NCBI GenBank assembly: GCA_964415065.1
Contig: CAYPYX010000002.1
Location: 36,588-100,587, forward strand
Origin: VMCP01 sp964415065
GTDB taxonomy: Bacteria > Bacteroidota > Bacteroidia > NS11-12g > UBA955
Length of the DNA stretch: 64,000 nucleotides
Reading direction: 5' to 3'
The translations under genes and the position numbers were made by a program. Under the pieces are notes generated by a model. That model was not told the origin of the DNA. It did no database searches and saw nothing but the letters and a program-made list of their open reading frames with translations. The first letter of the stretch is position 1; every line of letters starts with the position of its first letter. Shown here piece by piece: positions 9,121 through 17,969 of the stretch.

Positions 9121-10431
9121 ATGTCTAAATCTGTAGCACTATATACACTAGGTTGTAAGCTAAACTTTGCAGAAAGTAGCACTATTGCTCAACAATTAAC
9201 CAAAAACGGTTTTGAACGCAAAGAGTTTACCGATGGAGCAGACCTGTATGTAATTAATACCTGTTCGGTTACAGATCATGCTGATCGCAAATGTAAAAAA
9301 GTTGTAAAAGAAGCTCTTAAATACAATCCGAATGCGTATATCGTGGTTGTAGGATGCTATGCACAGCTGAAGCCTCAGGAAATTGCCAATATACCGGGTG
9401 TAGATATGGTTTTGGGGGCAGCAGAAAAGTTTCAGTTAATGGATTATCTGCATTCCTTGGAAAAAGAGGAAAAATCCCGTTTACATAACCAACCCATAAA
9501 AGACGTAAATGAGTTCGTTCCTGGGTTTAGCGAAGGTGACCGCACCCGGATGTTTTTGAAAGTACAAGATGGTTGCGATTATTTTTGCAGTTTTTGTACC
9601 ATCCCTTTAGCACGTGGAAAATCTCGAAGTGCAGATATTGCCACTACGTTAGAACAAGTGCGTGAGGCAACTGCTAAAGGAGTACGAGAGGTTGTTTTAA
9701 CAGGAGTAAATTTAGGAGATTTTGGTGTAAATCATGGACAGAATTTTTACCAACTCGTTCAGGAATTAGATAAAATTGAGGAAGTTTATCGATATCGAAT
9801 TAGTTCTATTGAACCCAATTTACTAACCGATGAAATTATTGAATTCGTAGCCCAAAGTAAAAAGTTCGTCCCCCACTTTCATATTCCACTTCAGAGCGGG
9901 AATGACGAAATTTTAACTCGAATGCGCCGTAAATACCTATCGGATTTATATCGTTCTCGTGTAGCGAAAATTAAGTCTTTGATGCCGGATTGTGCGATCG
10001 GTGTTGATGTCATTGTTGGGTTTCCCGGTGAAACGCATGAACATTTCTTAGATACCTATAATTTTATCAACGAATTGGATATTACGTATTTGCACGTTTT
10101 TCCCTACAGCGAACGACCCAATACTACGGCTCGCAAAATGAAAGAGCGAATTCCTTTGGGTGTTAGAGGCGAGCGCACTACCATGTTACGTTCTCTTAGC
10201 GACAAAAAGAAACGCGCGTTTTACGAATCACAAATTGGTAAAACTCGAGAAGTATTATTCGAAAGTGAAGAAAAAGGTTCTATGATGAGTGGTTTCACTG
10301 ATAATTACGTAAAAGTAGTGGCTGATTATGACCCGTTGCTCGTGGATACCGTGATTCCTGTCACACTGAATCATGTAGATTCCGAATTCTTAATGCACGG
10401 AGTATTTGAAACCGTAGAAATTAAACGTTAA
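9121..10431 (+). CDS. mtaB: tRNA t6A37 methylthiotransferase MtaB
   Basis: A 436-residue radical-SAM methylthiotransferase that converts t6A37 of tRNAs reading ANN codons to ms2t6A. The N-terminal UPF0004 domain has the three cluster cysteines at C12 (TLGCKLN), C48 (NTCSV) and C79 (VVGCYA). The radical-SAM motif CX3CX2C is at C152, C156 and C159 (DGCDYFCSFC). A C-terminal TRAM-like region ends the protein. Among MiaB, RimO and MtaB, the 'TLGCKLNFAES' start and 'GVNLGDFG' favour MtaB. It is followed 8 bp later by lgt in the same direction. Confidence 0.9.
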   Translation: MSKSVALYTLGCKLNFAESSTIAQQLTKNGFERKEFTDGADLYVINTCSVTDHADRKCKKVVKEALKYNPNAYIVVVGCYAQLKPQEIANIPGVDMVLGAAEKFQLMDYLHSLEKEEKSRLHNQPIKDVNEFVPGFSEGDRTRMFLKVQDGCDYFCSFCTIPLARGKSRSADIATTLEQVREATAKGVREVVLTGVNLGDFGVNHGQNFYQLVQELDKIEEVYRYRISSIEPNLLTDEIIEFVAQSKKFVPHFHIPLQSGNDEILTRMRRKYLSDLYRSRVAKIKSLMPDCAIGVDVIVGFPGETHEHFLDTYNFINELDITYLHVFPYSERPNTTARKMKERIPLGVRGERTTMLRSLSDKKKRAFYESQIGKTREVLFESEEKGSMMSGFTDNYVKVVADYDPLLVDTVIPVTLNHVDSEFLMHGVFETVEIKR

Positions 10432-10439
10432 TTTGCATT

Positions 10440-11624
10440 GTGTTTCCCACCTTACGATTTTTTCTATACGATTTGTTTGGGATTGATGTCCCATTCCTTG
10501 AAATTGTAAACACCTTCGGGTTGTTTGTCGCTTTTGCTATTGCTGCCGCCTACTGGGCTATGCAAACAGAGTTTATCCGGAAAGCAAAATTGGGTATTTT
10601 CCCAACAAAAAAAGTTCAAATTACCGTAGGAGCACCCGCAACCACTGGGGAGTATATTTCCAATGCTGTATTGGCGTTTTTATTCGGGTATAAAATAATT
10701 TGGTTAGCAGCAAGTGCGGGACCTGAATTTGCACCCCAGGATCATATTTTCACTTCAGAAGGGAATATGCTTTTAGGGTTGTTGTTTGCTGCTTTAAGCG
10801 GTGGATATCGATATTATGCTGATCGGAATTTGAGAAAATCCACTCCTCAAGTTAAAACAGTGGATTTTTCCATCGGAGATGAAATGGGTAACATTACCAC
10901 TGTGGCGTTGGTTTCTGGATTTTTAGGGGCGAAAATCTTTCATATTTTGGAAACCCCAGAAAATTTTTCGTTTACGGCTATTGTTTCACAGATTTTTACT
11001 ACCGGGGGATGGACATTCTACGGCGGATTGATCTGCGGTGCTTTAGGTGTATTGATATACGCCTCTCGTAAAGGTTACTATTGGGTAAACGTTTTGGATG
11101 CAGGTGGACCCGCGATGATGCTTTCGTATGGAATTGGTCGATTTGGCTGTCATTTTGCTGGTGATGGAGATTGGGGAATTGTAAATACAAACCCCAAATC
11201 GTTTTTGCCTGATTGGGCCTGGGCGTATAAATATCCTCACAACGTACTTGGAAAGGACTATGCTGCTATGGGCATGGAGCCAATACCAGGTTGCATGGGA
11301 GATTATTGTCACCAACTTTCAATGGCCGTATACCCAACGCCGTTGTACGAAGCCATCATGGGATTGGTGTTGTTTTATTTCTTGTGGAAAGTGTTCCGTT
11401 TTAAAGGTGATTCTAAACCCGGACAATCATTTGCATTTTACATGATGTTTGCCGGAATAGAACGATTTTTAATCGAGTTCATCCGTGAGCATGGAGATAG
11501 TATTTATCAAATAGGTTCAATGCATTTTTCTCAAGCACAAATGATCTCGTTGTTGTTAATGTTAGGTGGAGGAGCTTTGTGGTACGCATCTGAACGAAAT
11601 CTTTATAACATTCACCGGAAATAA
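10440..11624 (+). CDS. lgt: Prolipoprotein diacylglyceryl transferase (long Bacteroidota form)
   Basis: A 394-residue polytopic inner-membrane enzyme that transfers diacylglycerol from phosphatidylglycerol to the lipobox cysteine. The signature is at about residues 233-246 (GRFGCHFAGDGDWG), with a conserved 'YPTPLYEAI' block (about 300) and a late R-F-L-I-E-F-I-R-E. It is longer than E. coli Lgt (291 residues), as is usual in this phylum. The start is a GTG eight bases after mtaB. No ATG fits better. It supplies the modification needed by the lipoproteins predicted elsewhere in the window (HmuY, the FecB-like binding protein, DUF4296). Confidence 0.9.
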   Translation: MFPTLRFFLYDLFGIDVPFLEIVNTFGLFVAFAIAAAYWAMQTEFIRKAKLGIFPTKKVQITVGAPATTGEYISNAVLAFLFGYKIIWLAASAGPEFAPQDHIFTSEGNMLLGLLFAALSGGYRYYADRNLRKSTPQVKTVDFSIGDEMGNITTVALVSGFLGAKIFHILETPENFSFTAIVSQIFTTGGWTFYGGLICGALGVLIYASRKGYYWVNVLDAGGPAMMLSYGIGRFGCHFAGDGDWGIVNTNPKSFLPDWAWAYKYPHNVLGKDYAAMGMEPIPGCMGDYCHQLSMAVYPTPLYEAIMGLVLFYFLWKVFRFKGDSKPGQSFAFYMMFAGIERFLIEFIREHGDSIYQIGSMHFSQAQMISLLLMLGGGALWYASERNLYNIHRK

Positions 11625-11660
11625 TTCCAATTGTTCCATTAATTCGCGATATTCATAATT

Positions 11661-12200
11661 ATGCCCAAATTGAATTGGTTGTTTTTAGGCTTTTTTATTT
11701 TTCGGGGGATGCTATTAAGTGCTCAAACTAAAGATACGATTTACGTCGATTTTGAGCGTTTAGATCCAGTGGAAGTTTCAGGAAGTATTGATGAGGAGAA
11801 TGCCCGAAAGTATCAAATTTTAAAGCGTCGAGTAAAGAAAACCATGCCGTATGCAAAAATGGCAGCTTATAAAATTCGTGCAATGGAAGATCATTTATCT
11901 ACCATAAAAGGCAAAAAGGAGCGGAAAAAATATATCAAACAATGCGAGGAGAACATCAAGAATATGTACACTCAACAGTTGAAAAACTTAACGGTAGGAG
12001 AAGGACAGATTCTGATGAAATTACTTCACCGAGAAACCGGTAAAACCTCTTGGGAAATCATGAAGAATTACCGAGGCACCACGGAAGCCCTGTTTTGGCA
12101 GGCCTTTGGAAGCATTTGGGGACACAACCTCAAAATGGAATTTGATCCCATTGTAGATTACCAAATCGAGCACATCATCAAATCCGAAGGGTTGGAGTAG
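11661..12200 (+). CDS. DUF4294 exported protein
   Basis: A 179-residue protein with a signal peptide (about 1-21, LSAQ), then a Lys/Arg-rich helical body (KRRVKKTMPYAKMAAYKIRAME) with the conserved 'LLHRETGKTSWEI' and 'FWQAFGSIWG' blocks of DUF4294, a family known only from Bacteroidota. Function is unknown. It follows lgt by 36 bp and ends four bases from the convergent FecCD gene. A dispersed-motif copy (11700-11711) encodes part of the signal peptide (F-R-G-M). Confidence 0.78.
   Translation: MPKLNWLFLGFFIFRGMLLSAQTKDTIYVDFERLDPVEVSGSIDEENARKYQILKRRVKKTMPYAKMAAYKIRAMEDHLSTIKGKKERKKYIKQCEENIKNMYTQQLKNLTVGEGQILMKLLHRETGKTSWEIMKNYRGTTEALFWQAFGSIWGHNLKMEFDPIVDYQIEHIIKSEGLE
11700..11711 (+). 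repeat. Dispersed motif TTTCGGGGGATG, exact copy
   Basis: Plus-strand copy within the signal-peptide region of the DUF4294 gene. Confidence 0.6.
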
Positions 12201-12204
12201 GGTT

Positions 12205-13167
12205 TTATTTCTTCAAAAAACTTACCAATAAAATGGGGGCTCCCAAAATGGAAATGATGGGATTTACCTGAAGAACGGTTCCATCCAATAGTTGATGAGC
12301 TAAGGCATCGGAGAAAACACAAATCAATATTCCCCAAAGCAATGAATTGAGGATGATTTTGGGATGAGAATCGGTGTTTAATGTTCGTTTAGCTAGGTGT
12401 GGCGCAATGATTCCAACAAAGGCAATTGGACCGGCAAAAGCCGTTGAGAGTGCAGATAATAATGCGGTAAACAAAATGAGAAATCGTTTTACGCGTTTTG
12501 TATTTACGCCCGAAGAATCTGCATATAAATCGCCCAATAAATAAGCATCTAAGGCATAGCGTTTGTTCCAAATAAAGAATGTGGCTATCAAAATAATCGG
12601 GAATAGTATCAGGTTGTGAGAATTTTGAATTCGTTCAAAGCTTCCCATCCCCCAAAAAGCGAATGAACGCAATTGCTCCGAGTTGGCAAATTGTTGGAGA
12701 AGTTCCGTAATTGCCGAAAAAACAAAACTTAAAATCATTCCCGTTAACAATAGGCGATGCGTTCCTTCGTAACCCCGATTGATGATAAATTGAAGTGCTA
12801 AAGCTCCAACTGCGCCTAAAAAAGCCGCTGAAATGCTTCCAATACTGCTCAAAAATGTTTGATTTAAGAGGGTAGGAGATGCCAAGGTTAATATGGCTAC
12901 CGCTAGTCCAGCTCCAGGAGTAACTCCAATTAAATACGGCCCCGCCAACGGATTGCGGAATAAGGTTTGCATCATTAATCCACTTAAAGAGAGCGCCATT
13001 CCAATTACAGCGGCTCCGATTACTCTCGGAACACGTAACTCCCAAAATAGAAAGGAGTTCTGTAAATCTTGTGTACGAAAATCCAAATCCCAATAAATGC
13101 ATAAAAATATGAATATCAACAATATAAAGTTGTATAAACGGATATTTCTTTTTGGGTTGAATTGCAT
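12205..13167 (-). CDS. FecCD-family ABC transporter permease
   Basis: A 320-residue polytopic permease of the iron-siderophore/cobalamin (BtuC/FecCD) class. Diagnostic stretches are LRVPRVIGAAVIGMALSLSG (about 45-64), 'QTLFRNPLAGPYLIGVTPGAGL', 'GMILSF' and 'GPIAFVGIIAPHLAK' (about 243-257), the last including the region that contacts the ATPase. It starts 14 bp after the corrected stop of the binding-protein gene, so the two form an operon. No ATP-binding subunit follows. The gene instead converges on DUF4294 with a 4-bp gap. Its ATPase must be encoded elsewhere. Confidence 0.88.
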   Translation of the reverse strand: MQFNPKRNIRLYNFILLIFIFLCIYWDLDFRTQDLQNSFLFWELRVPRVIGAAVIGMALSLSGLMMQTLFRNPLAGPYLIGVTPGAGLAVAILTLASPTLLNQTFLSSIGSISAAFLGAVGALALQFIINRGYEGTHRLLLTGMILSFVFSAITELLQQFANSEQLRSFAFWGMGSFERIQNSHNLILFPIILIATFFIWNKRYALDAYLLGDLYADSSGVNTKRVKRFLILFTALLSALSTAFAGPIAFVGIIAPHLAKRTLNTDSHPKIILNSLLWGILICVFSDALAHQLLDGTVLQVNPIISILGAPILLVSFLKK

Positions 13168-13181
13168 TTTTTACTGGGATG

Positions 13182-14595
13182 TCAAAGATAATATAAATCA
13201 GCAGGATTGTCCTGATTGTAGAAATCGGAATGGGAATTGNNNNNNNNNNNNNNNNNNNNNNNNNNNNNNNNNNNNNNNNNNNNNNNNNNNNNNNNNNNNN
13301 NNNNNNNNNNNNNNNNNNNNNNNNNNNNNNNNNNNNNNNTAACGAATAATTCGATAATAGTGCAAATTGGCCTGGGGTGGTAAATCGGAATGCGACTGCA
13401 AACCGGAGTGCGGTGGAATATTGGCCCGTGGGGCAGCGGCTTTTTTAGTTTTTCTATCCAATTCTAGCTGATTGAATAATTGATTTAAGTCGCTGAGGAT
13501 TTTCTCGGGATGCAACATTCCATCATCCCAAAATGGGTTGTAACCGTTGTTTTTTGCGTGTAAATCGTTTTGTAAAAAAGGAAGCGATTTCCAATTGGGC
13601 AATTTCGCAATACGAGAATCTACCGATTCCGCTTGCTTTTTAGTGGAGAAGCTTCCTGGATTTAATAAAACATCGGATTTAGCTAAATCCCCGAGTGCTT
13701 GTTCCATAGAAATTTGCAAGGAGCCAACGCCCTTGAAATTTGCAGAATTGCGTAGCCATAAGCAGTTTCCACCAGCATCTTGTACAATTTGAGTTAAATA
13801 ATTTTGTCGCTTAGGCACCATCCAACTGCCGCTGTACGGCAGATTCACCATTACTTGAATGTTGCGTTTTTGGGAGGGTATTTGTTTTTTTATAGAATCA
13901 TAGGAAGCAACAATTTGCTTAAATGCATCTTCGGACTCTTTTTCTTTTCCAAATAAGTAACCAAAAACTCGAATCCATTCTGCACGAGCTAATGGATGAG
14001 GTTCCCAAAAGTTCTGGATGAAAATAACTTTGTGATTTTGATTCTCGATGCGTTCCCATTCCGCTATGCTGCCCATTTCGATAAGATTGCAGAGCGTAAG
14101 ATTTACGTTTTGCTTTACCAAAGATTCTTTGTTGATATTGCCTGTAGCATCACCTACTTGTGAGCAAGATTTTTTCAAAGGATAAATTACAGGATCGTGG
14201 TATTGAAATCGATCCACCGCAATCACTTTTTTGAGTAAATCTAGTTCTTTTAAAAATCGGGTATTGGTTACGGATAAAGAAGCTATTTGCTGACGCGATT
14301 CAATTTTTTTGAACTCAGGATATCGAGTCGGTGCAGATGTCCCCCAAAAATATCCAGCTAAAGCTGAAACGGAATCAAAATATATCATGAGGAACGTATC
14401 TTGTTGATTAAAACCGATTCTGAACAAACGTGCATACTGGTTGGTATGCCAAGAAATGGAATCAACAGCCGCAATTTTGGGGTTGGATGAATGGTTGGAT
14501 TTAGAGTCGGAGTTTTCAGATTGCGATCCTGAATTGCATGCATTGATCCCGATGAAAACCAGGAGTAAATAGAAAATTTTTAGTCGGGAAAACAT
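13182..14595 (-). CDS. FecB/BtuF-type substrate-binding lipoprotein, interrupted by an N gap
   Basis: A signal peptide with lipobox (IGINAC, about 15-20) and a Ser/Asn-rich spacer lead into a periplasmic-binding fold (PF01497 class). Blocks include 'RQQIASLSVTNTRFLKEL', 'VNLTLCNL', 'HPLARAEWIRVFGYLFGKE' and a C-terminal 'WDDGMLHPEKILSDL'. It delivers a metal chelate or corrinoid to the FecCD permease. After about residue 400 the protein has an unusual repetitive tail (PHSGLQSHSDLPPQANLHYY) that runs into the 13240-13339 gap. Beyond the gap, the frame giving N-S-H-S-D-F-Y-N-Q-D-N repeats the same theme and stops at 13182. This is preferred to the other frame (stop at 13198). The true gap length is unknown, so the last 60 or so residues are uncertain. 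Confidence 0.72.
13240..13339. other. Assembly gap (100 N) inside the binding-protein 3' end
   Basis: Exactly 100 N. Both flanks carry variants of 'AAATCGGAATG', so the gap probably interrupts a short repeat tract that did not assemble. Confidence 0.9.
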
Positions 14596-14663
14596 GTAGT
14601 TTGGAGTTGTCTTTTCAAAATTAGAACAAAAAAGTTGACAGGCTCAAATGTTGTTGATGTAAT

Positions 14664-14987
14664 ATGAGAAATTTCATTGAAATTTGTTTTGTGAAAAATG
14701 GGGTTTTAAAATATAAATACGTAATTGTTCTGACCTTAGTTTTGGTTTGGATGACGTTTTTTGACGATAATAGTTTCATTTATCGCATAAAATTGTCGAA
14801 CGAAATTTCCCGTTTGGAAGAGAGTATTGATATACACAACGAAAAAATACAGGAACTTCGTCGTCAGAAAAAAGAACTATTGGGCAACGATCGGAATTTA
14901 GAGAAATTCGCAAGAGAAAAATACTTAATGAAAAAGGATAATGAGGATGTTTTCATCATTGTTGATCCTGAAGAAGAGGTAGATTGA
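14664..14987 (+). CDS. FtsB/DivIC-family septum formation initiator
   Basis: A 107-residue bitopic protein: short cytoplasmic N-terminus, one membrane segment (about 20-33, VIVLTLVLVWMTFF), then a coiled coil (about 42-72, 'RLEESIDIHNEKIQELRRQKKEL'). The family's C-terminal block 'LEKFAREKYLMKKDNEDVF' follows. FtsB/DivIC links FtsL and FtsQ in the divisome and helps activate septal cell-wall synthesis. It lies upstream of dnaN and is transcribed divergently from the binding-protein gene, with a 68-bp spacer. Confidence 0.85.
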   Translation: MRNFIEICFVKNGVLKYKYVIVLTLVLVWMTFFDDNSFIYRIKLSNEISRLEESIDIHNEKIQELRRQKKELLGNDRNLEKFAREKYLMKKDNEDVFIIVDPEEEVD

Positions 14988-15172
14988 CAAAAGTATTGGG
15001 GAGATTATCTTTGGAATTACTTTGAAACGATGCTCATCTACGGATTTCAGAATGAATATCCCCCGAAAACTTTAAAAAATTGTTCATAAAATAATATATA
15101 ATGTGCATTTCTATTGAATTTAGGTCGATAGGTTTGCAGTAGTACAAAAACCGTATAAATCGAAAATAACGT
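14988..15172. other. Intergenic region upstream of dnaN
   Basis: A 185-bp AT-rich spacer. It contains a near copy of the dispersed motif on the minus strand (15057-15068, one mismatch, followed by ATTCTGAAA) and the dnaN -7 box. No small gene was recognised. Confidence 0.6.
15129..15136 (+). promoter_or_regulatory. -7 box (TAGGTTTG) for dnaN
   Basis: Matches TAnnTTTG 36 bases before the dnaN ATG. No clear -33 element at 17-20 bases upstream. Confidence 0.4.
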
Positions 15173-16294
15173 ATGAAATTTATAGCTTCATCAAGCGAAC
15201 TTTTGCAACATTTACTTACGGTAAATGGCGCAATTATGTCCAAGCCAATTATTCCTATTTTGGAGAATTTCCTATTTGAAATTGGCAACAATCAACTAAC
15301 CATTTACAGTACGGATTTAGAAACCAGCATGACCACATCTATGGAAGTTACTTCCAACGACAACATGCGTGTAGCTGTACCTAGCAAGATGGTTATTGAT
15401 ATTTTGCGTTCATTGCCTGATAATCCCGTTACGTTCAATATTGATCCTCAAACATTTGCTATTGAGGTAGTTAACGATAATGGTCGCTATAAAATGGCAG
15501 GTCAAGATGGTAGTGAATACCCAACCTTACCTGAAAAAAGTGGCGAAGGAAGTTTTACGGCACCATCGAATATCTTGTTGCGTGCAGTGAGTAAAACCAT
15601 ATTTGCCGCAGGAACTGATGAATTGCGTCTTAACTTGACTGGTCTTTTTGTGGAAATGAAAAAGGACCATGTGAATTTTGTTGCTACCGATGCTAATAAA
15701 TTAGTTCGTTACAAGCGTTCCGATATTCAACCTCAGGTAGAACATAACTTTATCATCCCCAAGAAGCCTTTGAACTTGTTGAAAACCGCGCTTCCTAACG
15801 ATGAAACTCCGGTAGTAGTTGATTACAACAGAACCAATGTATTCTTTTCTTTTGGGGACACTCAATTAATCTGCCGTTTGTTGGATGAAAAGTACCCTGA
15901 TTACAACGCTGTAATTCCAACTGAAAATCCGAATACTTTAAATGTATCTCGTATGGATTTGTTGAGTTCTATCAATCGAATCAGCATATTTGCATCGAAA
16001 ACTACGCACCAAATCCGTTTGAAAATTACAGGATCTGAATTGACTATTTCTGCTGAAGATTTGGAAATGGCCAACGAAGCTACTGAGCGTATCGCTTGCG
16101 AATACGATGGAGAAGACATGGAAATCGGTTTCAACGCTCGTTTTTTAAAAGAAATGTTAGCTACATTAGACGGTGAAAAAGTTCAGATGCAATTATCTCA
16201 ACCTAACCGAGCTGGATTGGTAGTGCCTTTGGAAAAAGATGAGAAAGAAACTATTACCATGCTTATTATGCCCATGATGCTTAATAATTATTAA
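15173..16294 (+). CDS. dnaN: DNA polymerase III sliding clamp (beta)
   Basis: A 373-residue beta clamp with three tandem clamp folds (about 1-120, 125-245, 250-373). Recognisable blocks are MKFIASSSELLQHL, 'VPSKMVIDILRSLPD', 'LRLNLTGLFVE', 'DANKLVRYKR' and a C-terminal 'VVPLEK...TMLIMPMMLNNY'. The clamp holds the polymerase on DNA and recruits other factors through clamp-binding motifs. Length and C-terminus (ending in the 'MLIMPM' strand) are normal. A strong terminator follows at 16379. Confidence 0.95.
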   Translation: MKFIASSSELLQHLLTVNGAIMSKPIIPILENFLFEIGNNQLTIYSTDLETSMTTSMEVTSNDNMRVAVPSKMVIDILRSLPDNPVTFNIDPQTFAIEVVNDNGRYKMAGQDGSEYPTLPEKSGEGSFTAPSNILLRAVSKTIFAAGTDELRLNLTGLFVEMKKDHVNFVATDANKLVRYKRSDIQPQVEHNFIIPKKPLNLLKTALPNDETPVVVDYNRTNVFFSFGDTQLICRLLDEKYPDYNAVIPTENPNTLNVSRMDLLSSINRISIFASKTTHQIRLKITGSELTISAEDLEMANEATERIACEYDGEDMEIGFNARFLKEMLATLDGEKVQMQLSQPNRAGLVVPLEKDEKETITMLIMPMMLNNY

Positions 16295-16378
16295 ATAAAT
16301 ATTAATAAATTTCATGGTTTTAATAAATGTAATTTCATAATAGTGTAAGATTTATTAAAAAAATAAAGATTTATATGA

Positions 16379-16408
16379 AGCCGCACCATTTGGTGCGGCT
16401 TTTTTATT
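16379..16408 (+). terminator. Rho-independent terminator after dnaN
   Basis: A GC-rich stem AGCCGCACC / GGTGCGGCT (16379-16387 with 16392-16400) with a 4-base loop is followed by a T run. It lies 84 bp after the dnaN stop. Confidence 0.85.
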
Positions 16409-16436
16409 GTTTTTTAACTGAAAGACTATAGATTTG
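16406..16436 (+). promoter_or_regulatory. Promoter ATTG-N19-TAGATTTG
   Basis: ATTG at 16406-16409 and TAGATTTG at 16429-16436, with the ideal 19-base spacing of Bacteroidota promoters, lie 23 bases before the barrel gene ATG. Confidence 0.55.
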
Positions 16437-16459
16437 GTGCTCACTATAAAACTATTGTT

Positions 16460-17035
16460 ATGAAGAAAATTTTTACCCTAGCTGCACTAACATTTGCATT
16501 TTTCACCGGTGCAAAAGCACAATTCGACATTGAAAATTTAAGTATTGGTGCGGGGTTAGCACCTTGTCGTTATTTTGTTGGATTTAACTCCATTGTTAAT
16601 CCTTTGGTTAAAGTTCAATACGAATTAGACGATGAGTCGTTGGCTTCATTGGATTTGAATTTTCCAAGCTACAATAACACTTGGGAAGATGGACATGAAA
16701 AAATGAACTATGTCAATATCAATGCTAGTTATGGTCGCTATTTCGTTGGTGACGCAGAAGAGTCATTCAATCTATTCTGGAAAGCAGGAGTAGGTATGAG
16801 TATGTTTACCTATGAATATTCAGATTTGACGGTAAATGAATCCGGTAATGATGGGGATTATACCATGAATTTTGGTGTTGGAGCAAACATGGGATTAACA
16901 GACAATATTCATGTTTTTGCTGAACCTACATTGGTGATCGGTGCTGGTCAATATGGTTCCAGAGATGGTTATTCAGGCACTATGGGAATTGCAAACATCG
17001 GATTGCAAATAGGTGCAAAATTCAGATTTAATTAA
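16460..17035 (+). CDS. Small outer-membrane beta-barrel protein
   Basis: A 191-residue protein with a signal peptide (about 1-20, AKAQ). About eight amphipathic strands follow, with Gly/aromatic pattern ('NINASYGRYFVGD', 'FWKAGVGMSMFTYEYSD', 'NIGLQIGAKFRFN') and a terminal aromatic-polar end typical of OMP insertion signals. It is bracketed by its own promoter and two terminators, so it is probably a monocistronic, well-expressed surface protein. Specific role unknown. Confidence 0.7.
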   Translation: MKKIFTLAALTFAFFTGAKAQFDIENLSIGAGLAPCRYFVGFNSIVNPLVKVQYELDDESLASLDLNFPSYNNTWEDGHEKMNYVNINASYGRYFVGDAEESFNLFWKAGVGMSMFTYEYSDLTVNESGNDGDYTMNFGVGANMGLTDNIHVFAEPTLVIGAGQYGSRDGYSGTMGIANIGLQIGAKFRFN

Positions 17036-17060
17036 AACTCCTAGTTAAAACAAAAATTTA

Positions 17061-17094
17061 AACAGCGGTTTTTATTTAAGCCGCTGTTTTTTTT
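17061..17094 (+). terminator. Rho-independent terminator after the barrel gene
   Basis: Stem AACAGCGG (17061-17068) pairs with CCGCTGTT (17081-17088), with a 12-base loop, followed by a run of T. It ends the barrel gene and lies in front of the convergent yggS end. Confidence 0.8.
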
Positions 17095-17138
17095 GCGTTA
17101 TATGGTTCTGTGGTCTCTCAAAAAAAAGCGGTCTAAAT

Positions 17139-17810
17139 TTACTCAAAAACAGCGGTACCCACTCTTACAAGTGTGCTGCCGAAATCAATCGCGATTTTAT
17201 AATCGCCACTCATTCCAATAGATAACTCTTGAAACGAATCAGAATCCGAAAAATATTCGGTTTTAATGCGATCAAATAGTATTTTTATTTCATTGAATTC
17301 TTTTCGAATTTGGTCCGTGTTGTCGGTGAAAGTTGCCATGCTCATTAAACCACAAATTTCTACACCTTGAAGTGTGTTTTCTATCAATAAGGCTTGTACA
17401 GATTTAAAAAAGTCGTTTAAATCAGCAGGATCTAATCCAAATTTACTTTCTTCTTGAGCTATGTGAACTTGAATAAGCACTGGGATTTTACGATTGAATT
17501 GAATACCGTAACGGTTGATTTCTAACAGTAATTTTAAACTGTCTACAGAGTGAATCATGGAAATAAATTCAGCAATGTATTTTACTTTATTTGTTTGTAG
17601 ATGCCCAATTAAGTGCCATTGAATATCTTCCGGTAAAACTTCTTTCCTTTCTAAGAGAGCTTGAACACGATTTTCAGCCATTACTCGAATTCCAGCTTGA
17701 TAACATTGTTCAATTTCTTCAACGCTTCTGTATTTAGAAACAACTATAAGCCGAGTACTTGGTGGTAAGTCGTCCTGTATACGTCGAATATTCTCTGCGA
17801 TCCGGTTCAT
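17139..17810 (-). CDS. YggS/PROSC family PLP homeostasis protein
   Basis: About 223 residues, a single-domain alanine-racemase-like TIM barrel that binds PLP and balances vitamin B6 and amino-acid pools. The PLP lysine is K26 in L-I-V-V-S-K-Y-R-S. Family blocks include 'ENRVQALLERKEVLP', 'QWHLIGHLQTNKVKYI', 'HSVDSLKLL', 'GLMSMATF', 'LSIGMSGDYKIAI' and a C-terminal GSTLVRVGTAVFE. The start is put at the ATG at 17810 (MNRIAENI). A GTG 36 bases upstream is in frame but would overlap the divergent promoter. Confidence 0.9.
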   Translation of the reverse strand: MNRIAENIRRIQDDLPPSTRLIVVSKYRSVEEIEQCYQAGIRVMAENRVQALLERKEVLPEDIQWHLIGHLQTNKVKYIAEFISMIHSVDSLKLLLEINRYGIQFNRKIPVLIQVHIAQEESKFGLDPADLNDFFKSVQALLIENTLQGVEICGLMSMATFTDNTDQIRKEFNEIKILFDRIKTEYFSDSDSFQELSIGMSGDYKIAIDFGSTLVRVGTAVFE

Positions 17811-17816
17811 TTTGAT

Positions 17817-17824
17817 TAAATTTG
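17817..17824 (+). promoter_or_regulatory. -7 box (TAAATTTG) for the DUF4296-mutS2 operon
   Basis: TAAATTTG matches the -7 consensus in the narrow divergent gap after the yggS start. It lies 7 bases before an ATG at 17832 and 145 bases before the more likely lipoprotein start at 17970. Confidence 0.45.
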
Positions 17825-17969
17825 TGTTTTTATGCGATTCTTCCACAGCAAAATAAATGGCTTTTTTTTAAATACTGTAGAAAAACCGTTTACCCATTCG
17901 CTTGTTACTTCATCAATTGTTTACCCGATGCAAGAACAGAATCCCCAAAGTATTACCTCGAAAACTCCG

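Noticed and set aside
11043..11445. Frames antisense or shifted inside lgt
   Set aside because: Shadows of a conserved membrane enzyme, with no start context.
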